DNA from: Pseudomonadota bacterium
Lineage (GTDB): Bacteria; Pseudomonadota; Alphaproteobacteria; Caulobacterales; Caulobacteraceae
DNA length: 12,066 nucleotides
Assembly: GCA_023386645.1 (NCBI GenBank)
Contig: JAEWJI010000001.1
Span: 1-12,066, forward strand
Reading direction: 5' to 3'
Shown here: in pieces, positions 11,761 to 12,066 of the stretch
Layout: the number at the start of each line of letters is the position of its first letter
How positions within the stretch are numbered: the stretch's first letter is position 1
Made by a program: the position numbers and the translations under genes
The notes under the pieces: generated by a model
Told to the model about the DNA's origin: nothing
The model's input: only the letters and a program-made list of their open reading frames with translations
Databases searched by the model: none

Positions 11761-12039
11761 TTACTTCCTTTTGGCCTTCTTGTCCGCCGCGTGGCCCGGG
11801 AAGTTCCGGGTCGGGGCGAACTCGCCGAGCTTCATGCCGACCATGTCCTCGTTGACCATCACCGGCACGTGCTTCTGGCCGTTGTGGACACCGAAGGTCA
11901 GGCCGACGAACTGCGGCAGGATGGTGGAGCGGCGCGACCAGGTCTTGATCACGTCCTTGCGGCCCGACGACTGAACGGCGTCGGCCTTCTTGAGCAGATA
12001 CCCGTCGACGAACGGGCCTTTCCAGGAGGAACGGGCCAT
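11761..12039 (-). CDS. rpsS: 30S ribosomal protein S19
   Basis: S19 pairs with S13 in the 30S head, close to the A-site tRNA. The 92-residue product has MARSSWKGPFVDGYLLKKA, VIKTWSRRSTILPQFVG and the signature GVHNGQKHVPV followed by MVGMKLGEFAPTR, then a basic tail. The length is standard. It begins 2 bases after the preceding TAA, which is the end of rplB, and runs to within 3 bases of rplV. Confidence 0.98.
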   Translation of the reverse strand: MARSSWKGPFVDGYLLKKADAVQSSGRKDVIKTWSRRSTILPQFVGLTFGVHNGQKHVPVMVNEDMVGMKLGEFAPTRNFPGHAADKKAKRK

Positions 12040-12041
12040 CT

Positions 12042-12066
12042 TTAGCGAGCCTTCTTCACGTGGCGG
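12042..12066 (-). CDS. rplB: C-terminal end of 50S ribosomal protein L2 (partial)
   Basis: Only the last seven codons and the stop are inside the window (residues RHVKKAR, then TAA at 12044-12042). The basic ending and the position two bases before rpsS fit rplB, which always precedes rpsS in S10-type clusters. The identification rests on gene order plus these few residues; the rest of the gene lies beyond the right edge. Confidence 0.8.

Overview
This window is the 3' two-thirds of a bacterial S10-spc-alpha ribosomal protein supercluster, almost all of it read on the minus strand. In transcription order (right to left) it holds the last codons of rplB, then rpsS, rplV, rpsC, rplP, rpmC, rpsQ, rplN, rplX, rplE, rpsN, rpsH, rplF, rplR, rpsE, rpmD, rplO, secY, adk, a TonB-like gene, then rpsM, rpsK and the first 308 codons of rpoA. 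High GC, GC-ending codons, a short-LID Adk placed directly after secY, and the long zinc-free S14 point to an alphaproteobacterium. The protein sequences look most like Caulobacterales (Caulobacter, Phenylobacterium or Brevundimonas type). That placement is from memory of the families, not from a search. Layout: 12066-6004 is a tightly packed r-protein block. Its gaps run from a 1-base overlap (TGATG junctions at rplV/rpsC, rplP/rpmC and rplX/rplE) to 19 bases. 6003-5836, between rpmD and rplO, is a 168-base gap made almost entirely of five consecutive stem-loops. 5835-5242 is rplO with a long Ala/Lys-rich tail. 5241-5116 is a second structured gap with two strong stem-loops before secY. 5115-3141 is secY-adk. 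3068-2346 is a small TonB-family protein that is not part of the classical cluster. 2001-2291 is the only plus-strand gene I believe: a 96-residue protein of unknown function with lower GC3, bracketed by degenerate direct repeats. 1782-1 is rpsM-rpsK-rpoA, served by a clear sigma70-type promoter at about 1868-1895 and a leader with a bulged hairpin. The two foreign-looking genes separate adk from rpsM, so the alpha-type transcript probably starts afresh at its own promoter. How the genes work together: the r-proteins build both ribosomal subunits, SecY is the translocon channel that receives nascent membrane proteins, Adk balances adenine nucleotides, and RpoA is the assembly scaffold of RNA polymerase. 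The main non-textbook content lies between genes: stem-loop arrays whose loops are GNRA or UNCG tetraloops on the sense (minus) strand, and a possible cassette insertion between the spc and alpha parts. No gene-free stretch exceeds 300 bases; the longest is the 218 bases at 1783-2000. I saw no tRNA, rRNA, CRISPR array, transposase or prophage gene.
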